A DNA stretch of 6,992 nt. Source: Bryobacterales bacterium (lineage in GTDB: Bacteria; Acidobacteriota; Terriglobia; Bryobacterales; Bryobacteraceae). Below are positions 6,490-6,992 of the stretch, piece by piece. Position 1 is the stretch's first letter. Every line of letters begins with the position of its first letter. The stretch is taken from contig PLMF01000220.1 of NCBI GenBank assembly GCA_003142355.1, forward strand, positions 6,861-13,852, written 5' to 3'. The translations under genes were made by a program, and so were the position numbers. Below the pieces are notes generated by a model. The model ran no database searches and was not told where the DNA came from. It worked only from the letters and a program-made list of their open reading frames with translations.

Positions 6490-6494
6490 CTCCC
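6490..6494 (-). promoter_or_regulatory. Ribosome-binding site for the GH120 start at 6482
   Basis: GGGAG lies 7 nt before the ATG at 6480-6482. That start gives a compact Sec signal peptide directly at the N-terminus, so I prefer it although an upstream ATG has a stronger site. Confidence 0.5.
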
Positions 6495-6566
6495 AGCCTT
6501 CCGAGCGCCACCATTCCAAGGTTCTGTTGGTCTGTAGCTGCCAAGGAAGCGTGGAGCCTTCATAGG

Positions 6567-6576
6567 TCCTTCTCCT
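6567..6576 (-). promoter_or_regulatory. Strong Shine-Dalgarno before an in-frame upstream ATG (6563) of the GH120 gene
   Basis: AGGAGAAGGA precedes the ATG at 6561-6563, with AGGAG at an 8-nt spacing. That ATG is in frame with the GH120 gene and would add 27 residues before the signal sequence. The added codons (for example AGA, ACA, CCA, AAT) are poorer in third-position G/C than the gene body, which argues against a coding role. The site may mark the true start or a translated leader. Confidence 0.45.
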
Positions 6577-6585
6577 GTGCCTACA

Positions 6586-6591
6586 ATCATA
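6586..6591 (-). promoter_or_regulatory. -10 element of the xylosidase-transporter operon promoter
   Basis: TATGAT on the minus strand matches the sigma-70 -10 consensus at five of six bases and sits in the divergent gap 6483-6687. Transcription would start near 6579, immediately before the AGGAGAAGGA site. No good -35 box stands 16-18 bp upstream, which suggests activator dependence, or that this match is fortuitous. I see no convincing operator palindrome near it. Confidence 0.4.
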
Positions 6592-6673
6592 CTCCGCATC
6601 GGTTCGCGCGCTTCACGACCTGCAGAGCATCCCCAAAAAAGGCGCGGCCGCCACGCCCGCCTGGTCGCCGCGT

Positions 6674-6679
6674 GATAAT
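6674..6679 (+). promoter_or_regulatory. -10-like GATAAT close to the start of the rightmost gene
   Basis: GATAAT matches the -10 consensus at five of six bases and ends 8 bp before the ATG at 6688-6690, within a short A/T-rich island (GATAATAAAAATG). Transcription would start at or next to the start codon, giving a leaderless mRNA. This agrees with the lack of any Shine-Dalgarno sequence there. No clear -35 box is present. Confidence 0.3.
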
Positions 6680-6687
6680 AAAAATGC

Positions 6688-6992
6688 ATGCGGCGGCTCT
6701 CCATCCTTTGCCTCTTCCCCTGCCTGCTGGCGGCCGACGACCATTGGGTGAAGTTCGCCGCAGGGCCGTTCGAAGTGCTCACCGACGCGGGCGCGCGCGC
6801 CGGACGCGAGACCATCGTGCGGTTCGAAGAGTTCCGCCACGCGGTGGGCCAGATCGTCGGCGAGCAGGACCTCCAAACTCCGGTGCCCGTGCGCATCCTG
6901 GTTTTCCGCAATGCCAAAGGATGGGCCTCGCCCGTGCCCCTGGCCGAGGGCCGCGACTGCTATGCTATCGTGCTGGCGGAAAAGAGCGCCGT
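6688..6992 (+). CDS. Secreted protein of unknown function, N-terminal part (3' truncated by window edge)
   Basis: The frame from ATG 6688 runs open to the window end, giving 101 residues plus two bases. It starts with a short signal peptide (MRRLSILCLFPCLLAA, then DDHW), predicting export. The mature part, WVKFAAGPFEVLTDAG then RETIVRFEEFRHAVGQI and PVRILVFRNAKGW, resembles the start of acidobacterial secreted proteins that carry DUF1570/peptidase-like or TPR regions further on. That is a family-style impression from memory, and the decisive parts lie outside the window. GC-rich codon use matches the neighbours. ATG 6684 is in another frame and yields no similar product. The gene is divergent from the GH120 operon, with a 205-bp shared upstream region. 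No Shine-Dalgarno precedes it. Confidence 0.75.
   Translation, partial: MRRLSILCLFPCLLAADDHWVKFAAGPFEVLTDAGARAGRETIVRFEEFRHAVGQIVGEQDLQTPVPVRILVFRNAKGWASPVPLAEGRDCYAIVLAEKSA

Noticed and set aside
6602..6618. A GC-alternating block (GAAGCGCGCGAAC on the minus strand) upstream of the xylosidase -10 box, considered as an operator.
   Set aside because: It is not a true palindrome (the flanking GAA elements are direct repeats), and such CG runs are common in this GC-rich DNA.
6620..6665. A GC-rich stretch next to a run of six T on the minus strand, resembling an intrinsic terminator.
   Set aside because: The best stem is only 4-5 bp, and no minus-strand gene lies upstream that it could terminate; it sits between divergent genes.

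Overview
The window is GC-rich chromosomal DNA from a free-living, biopolymer-degrading bacterium. It carries a two-component kinase tail, a secreted PIG-L/LmbE deacetylase, a secreted family 120 xylosidase beside a sugar porter, and a secreted protein of a type I associate with Acidobacteriota. I infer an Acidobacteriota member, perhaps a Solibacter/Bryobacter relative. That placement rests on gene style alone; no phylogenetic marker is present.

Layout, left to right. Positions 1-126 (+) hold the last 41 residues of a sensor histidine kinase. A tRNA-Glu(CTC) gene lies at 312-386 (+) behind a -10-like box. Positions 432-917 (-) are a gene graveyard. The C-terminal end of a tyrosine recombinase stops 45 bp from the tRNA. 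Directly upstream of it is a broken enolase-superfamily (mandelate racemase/muconate lactonizing) gene with an internal deletion and a second frame break. This looks like the scar of an integrative element that used the tRNA as its target. An intact exported PIG-L/LmbE deacetylase follows at 1036-1938 (-). It diverges, across about 200 bp, from a uroporphyrinogen-decarboxylase-family, MtaA-like methyltransferase at 2140-3150 (+).

The right half is a xyloside-utilisation unit on the minus strand. A secreted GH120 beta-xylosidase (4566-6482) is followed 17 bp later by a sugar-porter MFS transporter (3190-4548). The xylosidase would release xylose outside the cytoplasm and the porter would import it. 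A divergent gene at 6688 (+) starts a secreted protein of unknown function that runs off the window.

I found no CRISPR array, intact insertion sequence or clearly new defence or biosynthetic system. The points most worth a second look are the tRNA-linked integrase and racemase relics, the GH120-porter pair with its ambiguous translation start, the solitary MtaA-like protein, and the G-U first pair of the tRNA-Glu.
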